NCBI RefSeq assembly: GCF_026008515.1
Contig: NZ_BQYM01000009.1
Location: forward strand, 62,001-126,000
Direction: 5' to 3'
Length of the DNA: 64,000 nt
Source: Hoyosella levis
GTDB taxonomy: Bacteria; Actinomycetota; Actinomycetes; Mycobacteriales; Mycobacteriaceae
A model generated the notes under the pieces. It worked only from the letters and a program-made list of their open reading frames with translations, made no database searches and had not been told where the DNA came from. This document shows, in pieces, positions 1-19,425 of this stretch (position 1 is its first letter; each line of letters begins with the position of its first letter). Position numbers and translations under genes: made by a program.

Positions 1-1
1 G

Positions 2-10798
<10,797 letters not shown>

Positions 10799-10813
10799 TC
10801 GCCCCATCATAGC

Positions 10814-10856
10814 GGCGGCGCCGGTGCGGGATTCTCGCACTGGCGCCGCCGTTTTT
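10814..10856 (+). terminator. Rho-independent terminator after the NRPS
   Basis: Arms 10814-10828 and 10836-10850 form a 15-bp stem with one G-U pair and a 7-nt loop, followed by a run of five T. It lies 16 bases after the synthetase stop codon and closes that transcription unit. Confidence 0.92.
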
Positions 10857-11053
10857 GCTGATCAGAAGCACGATAACAACGCGTGCCTGGATCGTGACCT
10901 GTTCGTGCGGTGGAATACAGCTTCCCGAGATCCTGCCGCATTACTGTTCACCACAGATGGTTCACAGGTGATCCGAGTAGAAGGTGGCGGGCAGGCAGTC
11001 ATCAGCAGTGTGGCCAAGAAGCTGATCCGAGCAACAAATAGGTAGGTTAGCGA

Positions 11054-11470
11054 GTGGAAGACGAAGCGCGAGCGCGGCAGCGTCCTTGCCTCCAGCCTGC
11101 CTGGGGCGCGCCAGCCCACCGCGAAACAGCCAGGGAGAGGCCAGCTAGCCGTCCGGGCAGTCCGCAGGATGCCAACGGAATGCTGCGCAAGGCGGTCGAC
11201 GGCTATGGGCTCGACGATGCGACCATTGTGCTGCTCGCCGCAGCAGTGGAGGCGCTGCTCGAGGAGGGCGCCAAGGGGCATGTCCTCGCCATGCGCCTGC
11301 GCTCCATGCTTGCCCAGTTGCTCACTCGTGGCGCCGATGAGTCCGCGCCCGCGCACGTCCCGGGATCACTGACCCATGTGGTGGTGCAGTTGTTCGAGGA
11401 GCGCGCCCGGGTCCATGCGGCAGAGGATAGCTACGATCATTCGGGGTCGCGCGCCGCGGCCTCGATGTGA
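11054..11470 (+). CDS. Small hypothetical protein
   Basis: I do not recognise this gene. The frame opens with GTG and could encode 138 residues. The second half (from about ATG 11180) has the G/C-rich third codon positions of real genes in this window and reads as an amphipathic helical stretch (LDDATIVLLAAAVEALLEEG). The first 40 codons look less coding-like, so the true start may be ATG 11180. No signal peptide, membrane segment or catalytic motif is visible. It sits alone between the NRPS terminator and the first glycosyltransferase. It could be a small regulator or a non-coding stretch. Confidence 0.45.
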   Translation: MEDEARARQRPCLQPAWGAPAHRETARERPASRPGSPQDANGMLRKAVDGYGLDDATIVLLAAAVEALLEEGAKGHVLAMRLRSMLAQLLTRGADESAPAHVPGSLTHVVVQLFEERARVHAAEDSYDHSGSRAAASM

Positions 11471-11649
11471 GACCGCCGCGCCCCGGAAGTCTTCGATTTC
11501 AGGGTTCTGTGGCATTTGGCAAAGCGGACTGGACATAATCCTGTGGCACAGTGTGGCGCGTTCAGTCCTGTGCATGCGTAGCGGCTACTGCATGATGAAT
11601 TCAGCGCGGTGATAGTGACAACCAGTAGCTGCGGTGCTCTACTAGACCG

Positions 11650-12528
11650 ATGAAGCTGAGTGTCGTCGTTCCCGCGTTCAACGAGGAAGATGCCATCAAG
11701 CCGTGCCTCGAGGCGCTGGTCTCCCAGCGCGAGGTGCCGCACGAGATCATCGTTGTCGACAATGCGTCAACCGACGGCACGGCCGCCGCGGTAAGCAGCT
11801 TCCAGAAGACGAGCTCCGTACCGATCAAGCTTGTCCATGAACCTGTCCCAGGGGTTGCCGCTGCCCGGAACCGCGGCTTCACGGAAGCGACGGGCGAGAT
11901 CATCGCCCGTATCGATGCGGATACCCGCGTCGAGCCCGAGTGGTCGAGCGCGATAGTCGAGTTCTTCGCGGGGGAGGGCGCGGGCTTTGATGCAGTGGTC
12001 GGGCCGATCGACAAATATGATGCTCCGCTGCGTGGCCTCGACAGAGCAGGAATGGCGGTCATCACCCGGATCGCGACGATGCGGGGAGGCGCGGAACCGC
12101 AGGTGCGCCAGGTGAGCAGTCTCATCGGGTGCAACATGGCGATCACGCCGCAGGCCTGGCGCGAGATCAAGGACGACGTCAGCCTCTCCCGCGAGAAGTG
12201 GGACGACACTGATGTCTCGCTTCTCCTGGGCAAGACGGGGAAGCGGATCGCTTTTGTGCCCGGAATGAGAGCAGGGATCTCTGGACGCCGGGGCCGCACC
12301 TCCCGCAAGGCGTTCTGGCGCTACAGCGCGAGCCTGCCACGCACATTGCACATGCACGGCCGGCACTGGGAAGCCCGGGCCAGCTGGATCACTGTGTGGA
12401 TCATCCGGACGATGTACCTGCTCGTGTGGATCCCCAACCGGGCCTACGATCCCGCCACCGAGCAGTACTCCTGGTCACGCCTGCGAGCGGGCTCGGAGCA
12501 CCGCGCCCATCCTGGCGGCGCGCAGTAG
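11650..12528 (+). CDS. Family 2 glycosyltransferase (first of a tandem pair)
   Basis: A 292-residue GT-A fold transferase expected to move a sugar from a nucleotide donor to an unknown acceptor. The N-terminus has the GT2 opening (VVVPAFNEEDAIKPCL), the nucleotide-binding VVDNAS motif near residue 37, and a metal-binding D-A-D in RIDADTRVE near residue 81. A basic segment GRRGRTSR near residue 213 is followed by a conserved C-terminal block with WITVWIIRTMYLLVW, a possible membrane-associated helix. No Shine-Dalgarno sequence is evident before the ATG. It lies 70 bp before a close paralogue and downstream of the NRPS, so decoration of the peptide or a cell-envelope glycolipid is possible, but this is inference. 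Confidence 0.85.
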   Translation: MKLSVVVPAFNEEDAIKPCLEALVSQREVPHEIIVVDNASTDGTAAAVSSFQKTSSVPIKLVHEPVPGVAAARNRGFTEATGEIIARIDADTRVEPEWSSAIVEFFAGEGAGFDAVVGPIDKYDAPLRGLDRAGMAVITRIATMRGGAEPQVRQVSSLIGCNMAITPQAWREIKDDVSLSREKWDDTDVSLLLGKTGKRIAFVPGMRAGISGRRGRTSRKAFWRYSASLPRTLHMHGRHWEARASWITVWIIRTMYLLVWIPNRAYDPATEQYSWSRLRAGSEHRAHPGGAQ

Positions 12529-12598
12529 CGGCAAATTCTTCTGCATTCCTGTGGGGAAATTGGGAGAATTATGTGGGGCGTAGCAGTTTGTCTACACG

Positions 12599-13492
12599 AT
12601 GGACGTCAGCGTAGTAATACCCGCATTCAATGAGCAAGACTCCATCGAGCCGTGCCTGCGGGCATTGATCGACAACGGCCCGGCCATAGCGGAGATCATT
12701 GTGGTGGACAATAATTCCACCGACGCGACCGCAAATATCGTGGGGCGGATTGCCGACGGCGAGCCTCGAATACGTCTGGTGCATGAAACGACGCCGGGCA
12801 CCGCTGCGGCCCGGAACAGGGGTTTTGCCGAGGCCAGCGGCGATATAATCGCTCGTATCGATGCCGACACCCGTGTCGAAGAGGGATGGGCGCGGGCGAT
12901 CGTGGAGTTCTTCGCGGGGGAAGGCGTGGGCTTCGACGCCGCTGTTGGGGCGATCGAGAAATACGATGCCCCGCTGCGAGGCATCAATCGGGCCGGGATG
13001 GCGCTGATAGCCCGAGTCTCTACGACGAGGAGCGAGCCGGGCAGCGATATCCGCGAGGTGAACAATGTAGTCGGCAGCAACATGGCGATCGCGCAAGAGG
13101 CATGGGACACGATCAAGGCGCAGGTGTCGCACGCACCAGGAATCTGGGAAGACGTCGATGTCTCGCTGCTCCTGGGCGCTACGGGCCAAAGGATCGCGTA
13201 TCTGCCCGGCATGCGGGCGGGAGTGTCAGGTAGGCGAGGTCGCACCTCCAGGCAGGCCTTCTGGCGCTACAGCGCGAGCCTGCCACGCACCCTGCACCTG
13301 CATGGTCGGCACTGGGAGGCTAGGGCGAGCTGGATCACGGTTGGGATCATGCGGGCGTTCTACGTGCTGGCGTGGGTGCCCAACCGTGCCTATGACCCCG
13401 ATTCGGGGCGCTACTCGTGGTCGCGCCTGCGCACGGGGTCCGAGCATCGTGCTCATCCGGGAGGCGAGCGCGAGCCCGCGGCCGGCACGTAG
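12599..13492 (+). CDS. Family 2 glycosyltransferase (second of a tandem pair)
   Basis: A 297-residue paralogue of the preceding gene in the same orientation. It has the same landmarks: VVIPAFNEQDSIEPCL at the start, VVDNNSTD, D-A-D in RIDADTRVE, and the basic GRRGRTSR segment. The C-terminal 80 residues are nearly identical between the copies, with the block AFWRYSASLPRTLH shared, whereas the N-terminal halves differ much more. Like its partner it lacks a clear ribosome-binding site; the bases before both ATGs are similar (a CTAC motif then CGATG). Donor and acceptor sugars cannot be read from the sequence. Confidence 0.85.
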   Translation: MDVSVVIPAFNEQDSIEPCLRALIDNGPAIAEIIVVDNNSTDATANIVGRIADGEPRIRLVHETTPGTAAARNRGFAEASGDIIARIDADTRVEEGWARAIVEFFAGEGVGFDAAVGAIEKYDAPLRGINRAGMALIARVSTTRSEPGSDIREVNNVVGSNMAIAQEAWDTIKAQVSHAPGIWEDVDVSLLLGATGQRIAYLPGMRAGVSGRRGRTSRQAFWRYSASLPRTLHLHGRHWEARASWITVGIMRAFYVLAWVPNRAYDPDSGRYSWSRLRTGSEHRAHPGGEREPAAGT

Positions 13493-13513
13493 GCGGCTTG
13501 GATCAATCAATGC

Positions 13514-13552
13514 AGCGGCGCGGCAGGATTCACCTGCCGCGCCGCTCCGTTT
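13514..13552. terminator. Bidirectional terminator between convergent genes
   Basis: Perfect 13-bp stem (13514-13526 with 13534-13546), loop GATTCAC, then CCGTTT. It sits in the short gap between the second glycosyltransferase (+) and the ABC exporter operon (-), so it can serve both directions. Confidence 0.85.
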
Positions 13553-13568
13553 GGCTCGCCCTGGAACC

Positions 13569-14414
13569 CTAGCCCGCTGCGGACTTCCGGTATCCGCGGA
13601 TGGCGGGGACGGCGAACAACACGACGAAACCACCGGACCAGAGCGCGCAGTACATCAACGGGGTCATGTAGTCGCCGCCCGTTGCGAGCGCCCGCATCGT
13701 ATCCACCGCGCGGGTGATCGGCTGGTTCTCCACGAACGGATGCGCCCAGTCCGGGAACGCGTCCACCTCGGTGAAGCCCGAGCTGAAGAACATGCCGATC
13801 ATCATGAACAGGCTCAGCGCCGCGACGATCGCCTGGCTTGTTGTCGCGAGCGCCGCCGCAGTGGCAAGCGTGGCGAAGCCTATCCCGAACATCAAAGGGA
13901 TGGACATGAACGCGAAGAACGCCCCCACGCTCTGGAATGTCAATCCAAGTGGCAAGGCGACAACAACGATGAGCAGCGTTGTCAGCACGATCCGGGCGCT
14001 CTCGGCGAGCAATCGTCCTGTGAGGTCGGCCCCCCGGTTGATCGGCAGCGCCCAGTAGCGGCTGAGGATGCCGTTCTCGCGTTCCTGCATCGCGAGCACC
14101 ACCCCAGCTAGCGCGCCCGACATCGCCGCTACCAGCGCCATCAGCGGAGCGAAGCGGAATACCGCGGCCTGGCCCGAGAAGCGCTCGATCGTATCGCCCA
14201 TCACGAGGCGCAGCATCAGCAGCATGATTGCCGGGTAGACGACAGCCTGCACCATGGTGAACGGGTCTCGAGACCACACGATCAGGAGGCGCTTGGCCAT
14301 GAGCAGACTCTGCCTGGCCCACGCGCTCACCGATGACTCTGGCGCGGAGTGAGTGAGCTCTGGAAAGAGCACCACGGGCGAACTGGGTGAATCGTCTATC
14401 GCTGGTGTAGTCAC
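13569..14414 (-). CDS. ABC-2 type exporter permease (DrrC-like)
   Basis: Membrane subunit of a drug or lipid ABC exporter, 281 residues from GTG 14414. A hydrophilic N-terminal tail of about 45 residues precedes a membrane segment near PFTMVQAVVYPAIMLLML, followed by about five more hydrophobic segments, the usual six-helix ABC-2 layout. The short motif W-A-L-P-I-N-R after E-R-E-N-G-I-L is typical of the cytoplasmic coupling helix in DrrB/DrrC proteins. The gene starts 7 bp after the stop of the upstream permease, so the two are co-transcribed and probably form a heterodimer. An in-frame extension to 14528 would overlap the upstream gene heavily and is less likely. Confidence 0.88.
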   Translation of the reverse strand: MTTPAIDDSPSSPVVLFPELTHSAPESSVSAWARQSLLMAKRLLIVWSRDPFTMVQAVVYPAIMLLMLRLVMGDTIERFSGQAAVFRFAPLMALVAAMSGALAGVVLAMQERENGILSRYWALPINRGADLTGRLLAESARIVLTTLLIVVVALPLGLTFQSVGAFFAFMSIPLMFGIGFATLATAAALATTSQAIVAALSLFMMIGMFFSSGFTEVDAFPDWAHPFVENQPITRAVDTMRALATGGDYMTPLMYCALWSGGFVVLFAVPAIRGYRKSAAG

Positions 14415-14421
14415 GCTCTGA

Positions 14422-15252
14422 TCACTTCCTTCTCGCGCTTGCCCATATCGCGAACGCAGCGAACAGGACGAGCAGCCCGCCACCCCAGAGGGCTGTCGGC
14501 AGCATGATGTCGCGCGTTGTCTCGCCATCCGCTAGCTGCCGCAGCGCCTCGGTGAAAATCGAGACGGGCTGATTGCGAACGAATGGGCGTACGAACTCGG
14601 GGAAGCCGCTCTCGGGGATGAACCCGGTGGACATCATGCCGAAGATCAAGGTTGGGAGGGTCAGTGCCTGGGTCACGGCGCGCGGATTCGCGGACCAGGT
14701 GCCTAGCCCGTCGGCAGCAAGCATCAGGGCCAAGCTGATCAGCAGGGCGAAAACGAGGAAGCCCGTGGTCTCGATCCATGTTCCCTCGAACCGGAAATGG
14801 ATCAAGTGGCCGTAGGCAAGGGCCGCCGCCAGGGTCAGGGTGGATCGGACCATGTTCGCCGATATGCGGGACCAGAGCGGAACCATGCGGGGAATGGGCA
14901 TCGTCGCGAACCGCTTGGTAATGCCGTCCGCCGCATCCTTCGCGGCCCGCAGTGCCGCTTGGGTCATGGTCAGCGCGACCGCACCGAGAGCAATGAGCGG
15001 AACCACGAACTGGCCGTAGTTGTCCAGCCCGCCTCCGCCGAAGTACGTCGCCGTCTCCATCATCTTGCGCAGCGGCACGTAGTAGGCGAGCGAGAAGAGC
15101 GCGGGAGTCACGAGAGCGACGATGAAGTCGCCGTTGCGCGTCATCTCGCGCAGCGCCCGGCTATTGAGCGCGGCCCACTGCCGCAACTGGCTCGGCTTGG
15201 CCAGCGCGGTGCTCGAGGACTCGAGCGGGAGGTCGATGGTGCCAACCGTCAT
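14422..15252 (-). CDS. ABC-2 type exporter permease (DrrB-like)
   Basis: A 276-residue ABC-2 permease with a cytoplasmic N-terminus and about six hydrophobic segments. It carries T-M-P-I-P-R-M-V-P near residue 118, the same coupling-helix position as in the neighbouring permease, and an extracytoplasmic block ending FPEFVRPFVRNQPVS that matches DAFPDWAHPFVENQPIT in its partner. Its ATG overlaps the stop of the ATPase gene by four bases (ATGA), which indicates translational coupling. The substrate is unknown. DrrABC systems export antibiotics or, in mycobacteria, complex lipids such as PDIM. Confidence 0.9.
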   Translation of the reverse strand: MTVGTIDLPLESSSTALAKPSQLRQWAALNSRALREMTRNGDFIVALVTPALFSLAYYVPLRKMMETATYFGGGGLDNYGQFVVPLIALGAVALTMTQAALRAAKDAADGITKRFATMPIPRMVPLWSRISANMVRSTLTLAAALAYGHLIHFRFEGTWIETTGFLVFALLISLALMLAADGLGTWSANPRAVTQALTLPTLIFGMMSTGFIPESGFPEFVRPFVRNQPVSIFTEALRQLADGETTRDIMLPTALWGGGLLVLFAAFAIWASARRK

Positions 15253-16226
15253 GGGCGCGTGGCCTCCTTGCTGCCGTGCCCGGTCAGCGACAGGAACACG
15301 TCGTCGAGCGACGGGCGCCGCAGCGCGATGTCGGCGAGCTCGATGTTCTCCATGTCGAGGCGCCGCAGTACCTCGCTGAGCGTGGCTGGGCCGTTGCTCG
15401 CTGGCAGCGCGAGCCGATCAGCGTCGGGCTGGATCTCGGGCAGTGGCGCATCCTGCGGGTAGAGGTCCGCGAGCAATGCCTGGATCTTTGCCAGGTGCGC
15501 GGGATTGAGCGGCACGACCTCGCAGTAGGAGCCACCCGTGCGCTTCTTGAGCTCGTCCGCGGTGCCCTCGGCGATGACCGTGCCCTTGTCGATCACGATG
15601 ATGTTGTCACTGAGGATGTCAGCCTCTTCGAGGTACTGCGTTGTCAGCAGCACGGTGATGCCCTCGTTCTTCAACGACTGCACCAGTGACCACACGGCCT
15701 GCCGGCTGCGGGGGTCGAGCCCCGTGGTGGGCTCGTCGAGGAACACGACCTCGGGCCGGGTCACCAGCCCGCAAGCGATATCGATGCGCCTGCGCATGCC
15801 GCCGGAGTAGCCGCCCACGCGCCGGTTCCCGGCGTAGACGAGATCGAATGCCTCGAGGAGCTGCTGGGCGCGGGACTTCGAATCCGCGCGGTTGAGCCCC
15901 ATCAGCCGTCCGAACAGCTGAAGGTTCTCCCGGCCGGTGAGGCTCGCGTCGAGCGCGGCGTACTGCCCCGTCAGCATGATCGATCGGCGGACCTCGGCGG
16001 CCTGCTCGACAACATCGAATCCCGCGACCCAGGCCTTGCCGAAATCGGGTTGCTGCAATGTCGAGAGCACGCTCACCATAGTGGTCTTGCCCGCGCCATT
16101 AGGGCCGAGCACCCCCAGCACGGTGCCCTTGGGCACGGAGAAACTGATGCCACTCAAGGCAGTAACGTCGCCGAAGGTCTTGACAACATCGTCGACAACC
16201 ACCGCAGTCTCCGGCGATGAGCGCAT
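15249..16226 (-). CDS. ABC exporter ATPase (DrrA family, daunorubicin/lipid type)
   Basis: ATP-binding subunit powering the two permeases downstream, 325 residues. Visible motifs: Walker A GPNGAGKTT near residue 40, signature YSGGMRRR near 140, Walker B VVFLDEPTTGLD near 160, and a switch His position replaced within LLTTQYLEEAD. The C-terminal extension of about 100 residues ends with the DrrA-type block RRPSLDDVFLSLTGH. ATG 16226 is preferred because AGGAG lies 5 bases upstream; a TTG directly before it is the alternative. The operon is ATPase-permease-permease and ends at the terminator near 13.5 kb. With the NRPS and glycosyltransferases nearby, export of the peptide or a glycoconjugate is possible but not shown. 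Confidence 0.93.
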   Translation of the reverse strand: MRSSPETAVVVDDVVKTFGDVTALSGISFSVPKGTVLGVLGPNGAGKTTMVSVLSTLQQPDFGKAWVAGFDVVEQAAEVRRSIMLTGQYAALDASLTGRENLQLFGRLMGLNRADSKSRAQQLLEAFDLVYAGNRRVGGYSGGMRRRIDIACGLVTRPEVVFLDEPTTGLDPRSRQAVWSLVQSLKNEGITVLLTTQYLEEADILSDNIIVIDKGTVIAEGTADELKKRTGGSYCEVVPLNPAHLAKIQALLADLYPQDAPLPEIQPDADRLALPASNGPATLSEVLRRLDMENIELADIALRRPSLDDVFLSLTGHGSKEATRP

Positions 16227-16465
16227 CAATACTCCTGTAAATGTCAGGTGCGGTACGGAACGTCACCCGGTTCGGGGTAGTCCTCGCACCTCACCAGGGT
16301 TTCCGGCTGGTGCACGCCTTGGCTCGACCTGCCACGTTCCCCGGCGATGGGTTCACCATGGAGCGCGAGCACAGTATTTTGTTCGAGCAGGCCCGGGCCA
16401 ATCGTAGCCCTTTACGAACACGCTACCGGTAGAGAGCGCCGGAATCCCCGCGAAGAAAGGCAATC

Positions 16466-17272
16466 ATGCCCAGCGTCACACTCAATGGCATCACACTGAA
16501 CTATCGCCTCCACGGCCACGGGCCGCTAGTGGTGATGATCATGGGAACTGCCAGCCCGGGAAGGGTTTGGGAGATGTATCAGGTCCCTGCGCTCGTTGGT
16601 GCGGGCTTCAGCGTGGCGACCTTCGAGAACCGGGGCATCGCGCCGAGCAGCGAGTGCCCGGACGGATTTGGCATCAATGACATGGTGGGGGATGTAGCGG
16701 CGCTGATCGAGCACCTCGGGAAAGGCCCCGCGCACGTCGTAGGGACGTCGCTGGGTGCCCGGATCGCCCAGGAGCTTGCCTTGTCCCGCCCCGAGCTCGT
16801 GCGCAGCGCCGTCTTTCTCACGGCGCACGGCAGGGTCGACCCCGTGATCAAGGCGCTGTCACGGGGCGAGGCCGAGATGCATGACCGCGGGATCGAGCTG
16901 CCCGCCTCGTACTTCTCCGCGGTCAACGCCATTATGAATCTCTCGCCGACGACACTGCGCAAGGACATGGACGCGGCCGATTGGCTAGCGATCATCGAGT
17001 ACTCGCATGCACCAGCGACTGCGGGCGTGCGGGCGCAGCTCGCCCTGTCGGAGTTCCCGGACCGGCTCCAGGCGTACCGCGCGATCACTACCCCGGTGCT
17101 TGCTGTTGGCTATCAGGATGACCGCTTGATCCCGCCGCATCTCGCGAGGGAGGTCGCGGACGCGATTCCGGGGGCGCGGTATCTCGAGGTGGCGGACGCG
17201 GGGCACTACGGTGCCCTCGAGCGCCCCGACGAGGTGAACAAGATCCTCCTCGAATGGTTGCGTGCCTTCTAG
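16466..17272 (+). CDS. Alpha/beta hydrolase
   Basis: A 268-residue single-domain alpha/beta hydrolase. The nucleophile elbow is GTSLGA near residue 92 (Ser), the acid is probably Asp in GYQDDRLIP near residue 214, and the base is His in ADAGHYGAL near residue 245, so the triad looks complete. The ATG has AAAGG at good spacing. It is transcribed divergently from the ABC exporter. Family members include esterases, haloperoxidase-like proteins and type II thioesterases, and the substrate cannot be told. A proofreading or tailoring role for the nearby NRPS is conceivable. Confidence 0.85.
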   Translation: MPSVTLNGITLNYRLHGHGPLVVMIMGTASPGRVWEMYQVPALVGAGFSVATFENRGIAPSSECPDGFGINDMVGDVAALIEHLGKGPAHVVGTSLGARIAQELALSRPELVRSAVFLTAHGRVDPVIKALSRGEAEMHDRGIELPASYFSAVNAIMNLSPTTLRKDMDAADWLAIIEYSHAPATAGVRAQLALSEFPDRLQAYRAITTPVLAVGYQDDRLIPPHLAREVADAIPGARYLEVADAGHYGALERPDEVNKILLEWLRAF

Positions 17273-17434
17273 CCCTCGGGGCATGGCATCGCGCCGCCGC
17301 GTCGAGCCGTCGCGGGCCTGGATAGGCTCGCTACGGATGCGGTACTGTCCAGCGGCGGGGGAGCGGTCGTTGCTCGCAGTGCCGCGCCATCAATCCCGTG
17401 GCGAAACCGGAAACTGACGACAAGGGTGGCAATC

Positions 17435-17908
17435 GTGACCGAACCTCGTGCGCTCGTGCTGTGGAACAAGCTGAACAAGAACATCGTCGGGCGCTTGGCC
17501 TTCTCGGCCGGAGTCTGGGCCAAGGCTCCCTACTTCGTGACGGTCGTGCCGGTCGTCCGGAGCGCCGAGCCTGGCCGGGTCGTGATGTCCGCGCCCAAGT
17601 GGCCGGGCGTGCACAATCACATCGGCACGTTCCATGCGATCGCCGCGTGCAACCTCGCGGAGGCGGCAATGGGCGTCCTCATGGAGGTCACCGTGCCACC
17701 GTCGCATCAGTGGATCCCGAAGGGCATGTCCGTCGAGTACTTGCGCAAGGCGCCCTCGGGACTGACCGCGACGGCCCAGATCGAGATCCCCGACTTTGCG
17801 ACGATCACTGATGGGCAGGACGTGGTGGTTCCCGTGGCACTGACGGACAAGGATGGCAACGAGGTCGTCCACGCGGACATCACGACCTGGGTGCGGCCAC
17901 GAGGCTGA
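17435..17908 (+). CDS. DUF4442 hotdog-fold protein (acyl-CoA thioesterase-like)
   Basis: About 157 residues from GTG 17435, which has AAGGG eight bases upstream; GTG 17426 is an in-frame alternative. The sequence matches the DUF4442/PaaI-like hotdog fold: an N-terminal helix region, then N-H-I-G-T-F-H-A-I-A around residue 66 at the position where PaaI enzymes carry their catalytic loop and central helix, and beta strands afterwards (GMSVEYLRKAPSGLTATAQ). Such proteins hydrolyse or bind acyl-thioesters; the exact substrate is unknown. It stands alone before the ribosomal S10 operon. Confidence 0.75.
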   Translation: MTEPRALVLWNKLNKNIVGRLAFSAGVWAKAPYFVTVVPVVRSAEPGRVVMSAPKWPGVHNHIGTFHAIAACNLAEAAMGVLMEVTVPPSHQWIPKGMSVEYLRKAPSGLTATAQIEIPDFATITDGQDVVVPVALTDKDGNEVVHADITTWVRPRG

Positions 17909-17955
17909 TCCAGGCAAGCACGTTTCGCCTGGTGACTGGAGCTCTGGGCAACGAT

Positions 17956-17984
17956 TTGGCCCTGGCGACCAATTGAGGCATACT
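17956..17984 (+). promoter_or_regulatory. Putative sigma-A promoter of the S10 operon
   Basis: TTGGCC (17956-17961), a 17-base spacer and CATACT (17979-17984) fit a housekeeping promoter. It would give a leader of about 450 bases before rpsJ, consistent with the gene-free stretch there. Read by eye only. Confidence 0.5.
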
Positions 17985-18437
17985 GTTCGGGTTGCCTTGG
18001 ACTGGCACGAATCCGCTGGCGCCCTGCGCTTGTGGTGACTGCTTGGACTGGGCATGCCTCATGACCGGTGGCTAGAGGTGAGCTTGCAATCGACAGGATT
18101 GTCGTGGCGAGCGTGCCGATGGCTGCTGGGAGCAATAGCAAACCAAGACCATGTGCCCACTTGGGCGCGACTGGTCCGGCATGCGGTCGTCTCAGCGACC
18201 GCATGAGAAGCGAGAGGGCGACACGCCCGACCGCGTGGACCGGTGAACCATGACAGGTGAACAGCGGCGACGGATCGGGCTTTGATCCTGTTGCAGGCCG
18301 CGGCTTCGCATGTCATGGCCGTTTGCGCGGAGGCTGGGAATGCTCAGCGCAAGCATCGAAGGGGTGGCGGAAAAGCCACAACATCGAAGGTGTGGTCGAC
18401 GTGGCCACAGCGACAGCGGCAAGAAAAGGACACAAGC
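17985..18437 (+). other. Long gene-free leader of the S10 operon with a perfect hairpin
   Basis: About 450 bases without a convincing gene lie between the DUF4442 gene and rpsJ. The clearest structure is a perfect 10-bp stem with 6-nt loop (18180-18189 pairs with 18196-18205), not followed by a T-run, so it is not an ordinary terminator. A short direct repeat TTGGACTGG occurs twice near 17996 and 18041. The region probably is the 5' untranslated leader; in other bacteria such leaders mediate feedback by ribosomal protein L4, but no L4-specific structure can be identified here by eye. Confidence 0.5.
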
Positions 18438-18743
18438 GTGGCGGGACAAAAGATCCGCATCAGGCTCAAGGCCTACGACCATGAGGCGATTGATGCGTCA
18501 GCGCGCAAGATCGTCGAGACCGTGACCCGGACGGGCGCTCGGGTCGTTGGCCCGGTGCCGTTGCCGACCGAGAAGAACGTATATTGCGTCATCCGCTCGC
18601 CGCACAAGTACAAGGACTCGCGCGAGCACTTCGAGATGCGCACGCACAAGCGCCTCATTGACATCCTCGACCCGACGCCGAAGACAGTCGATGCGCTCAT
18701 GCGCATCGACCTCCCGGCAAGCGTCGACGTCAACATTCAGTGA
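18438..18743 (+). CDS. rpsJ: 30S ribosomal protein S10
   Basis: S10 of the small-subunit head, also the transcription antitermination factor NusE. It is 101 residues from GTG 18438, the usual length, with AAAAGGA upstream. Core motifs are [21 protein letters not shown] at the start and [21 protein letters not shown] near the end. An in-frame extension upstream to 18282 is not coding-like and would exceed the family length. First gene of the S10 operon. Confidence 0.97.
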   Translation: MAGQKIRIRLKAYDHEAIDASARKIVETVTRTGARVVGPVPLPTEKNVYCVIRSPHKYKDSREHFEMRTHKRLIDILDPTPKTVDALMRIDLPASVDVNIQ

Positions 18744-18763
18744 TCGCGGCGGAGACAGGACCG

Positions 18764-19423
18764 ATGGCTAAGCAGAATGAAGCAACGAACAAGGGCATCC
18801 TGGGCAACAAGCTCGGCATGACCCAGGTCTTCGATGACCGCAACCGGGTTGTGCCCGTGACGGTCGTCAAGGCCGGGCCATGCGTTGTGGCCGGGGTGCG
18901 GACCGAAGAGCGCGACGGCTACAACGCCGTTCAGCTCGCATACGGGGCGATCGACCCCCGCAAGGTGAGCAAGCCGGTCGCCGGCCAGTTCACCAAGGCA
19001 GGCGCCACGCCTCGCCGCCACATCGTCGAGCTCCGCGTTGCCGATCCCTCGCAGTTCGAGATCGGCCAGGAAGTCACTGCTGATGTCTTCGCCGACGGCG
19101 CGTTCGTCGACGTCACCGGCATCAGCAAGGGCAAGGGCTACGCCGGCGTCATGAAGCGCCACGGCTTCCGCGGCCAGGGCGCCTCCCACGGCACCCAGGC
19201 AGTGCACCGTCGCCCGGGCTCCATCGGCGGCTGCGCCACGCCTGGACGCGTGTTCAAGGGCATGCGCATGGCTGGCCGGATGGGCAACGAGAAGGTGACG
19301 ACCCAGAACCTCAAGGTCCACAAGGTGGACTCCGAGGCCGGGCTGCTCCTCATCAAGGGCGCCATCCCCGGACGCAAGGGCGGTCTCGTTGTTGTGAAGA
19401 CCGCAGTGAAGGGCGGCGAGTAA
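18764..19423 (+). CDS. rplC: 50S ribosomal protein L3
   Basis: L3, an early-assembly protein that reaches toward the peptidyl transferase centre. It is 219 residues from ATG 18764, preceded by GGAGACAGGA; an earlier GTG at 18740 overlaps the rpsJ stop and is less likely. The N-terminal [13 protein letters not shown] and the central loop [13 protein letters not shown] followed by [15 protein letters not shown] are hallmark L3 sequences. It follows rpsJ by 20 bases. Confidence 0.97.
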   Translation: MAKQNEATNKGILGNKLGMTQVFDDRNRVVPVTVVKAGPCVVAGVRTEERDGYNAVQLAYGAIDPRKVSKPVAGQFTKAGATPRRHIVELRVADPSQFEIGQEVTADVFADGAFVDVTGISKGKGYAGVMKRHGFRGQGASHGTQAVHRRPGSIGGCATPGRVFKGMRMAGRMGNEKVTTQNLKVHKVDSEAGLLLIKGAIPGRKGGLVVVKTAVKGGE

Positions 19424-19425
19424 TC

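Noticed and set aside
11471-11649. Possible promoter with CATAAT before the first glycosyltransferase
   Set aside because: No -35 at usable distance; evidence too weak to list.
13158-14111. Plus-strand open frame of 317 codons over the second glycosyltransferase and the DrrC-like permease
   Set aside because: It spans a terminator and two real genes on both strands and has no recognisable sequence.
16339-16365. GGAAC-like box on the minus strand before the ABC exporter
   Set aside because: The second box would read CGTG at 19 bases, outside the SigM consensus, so it was not called.
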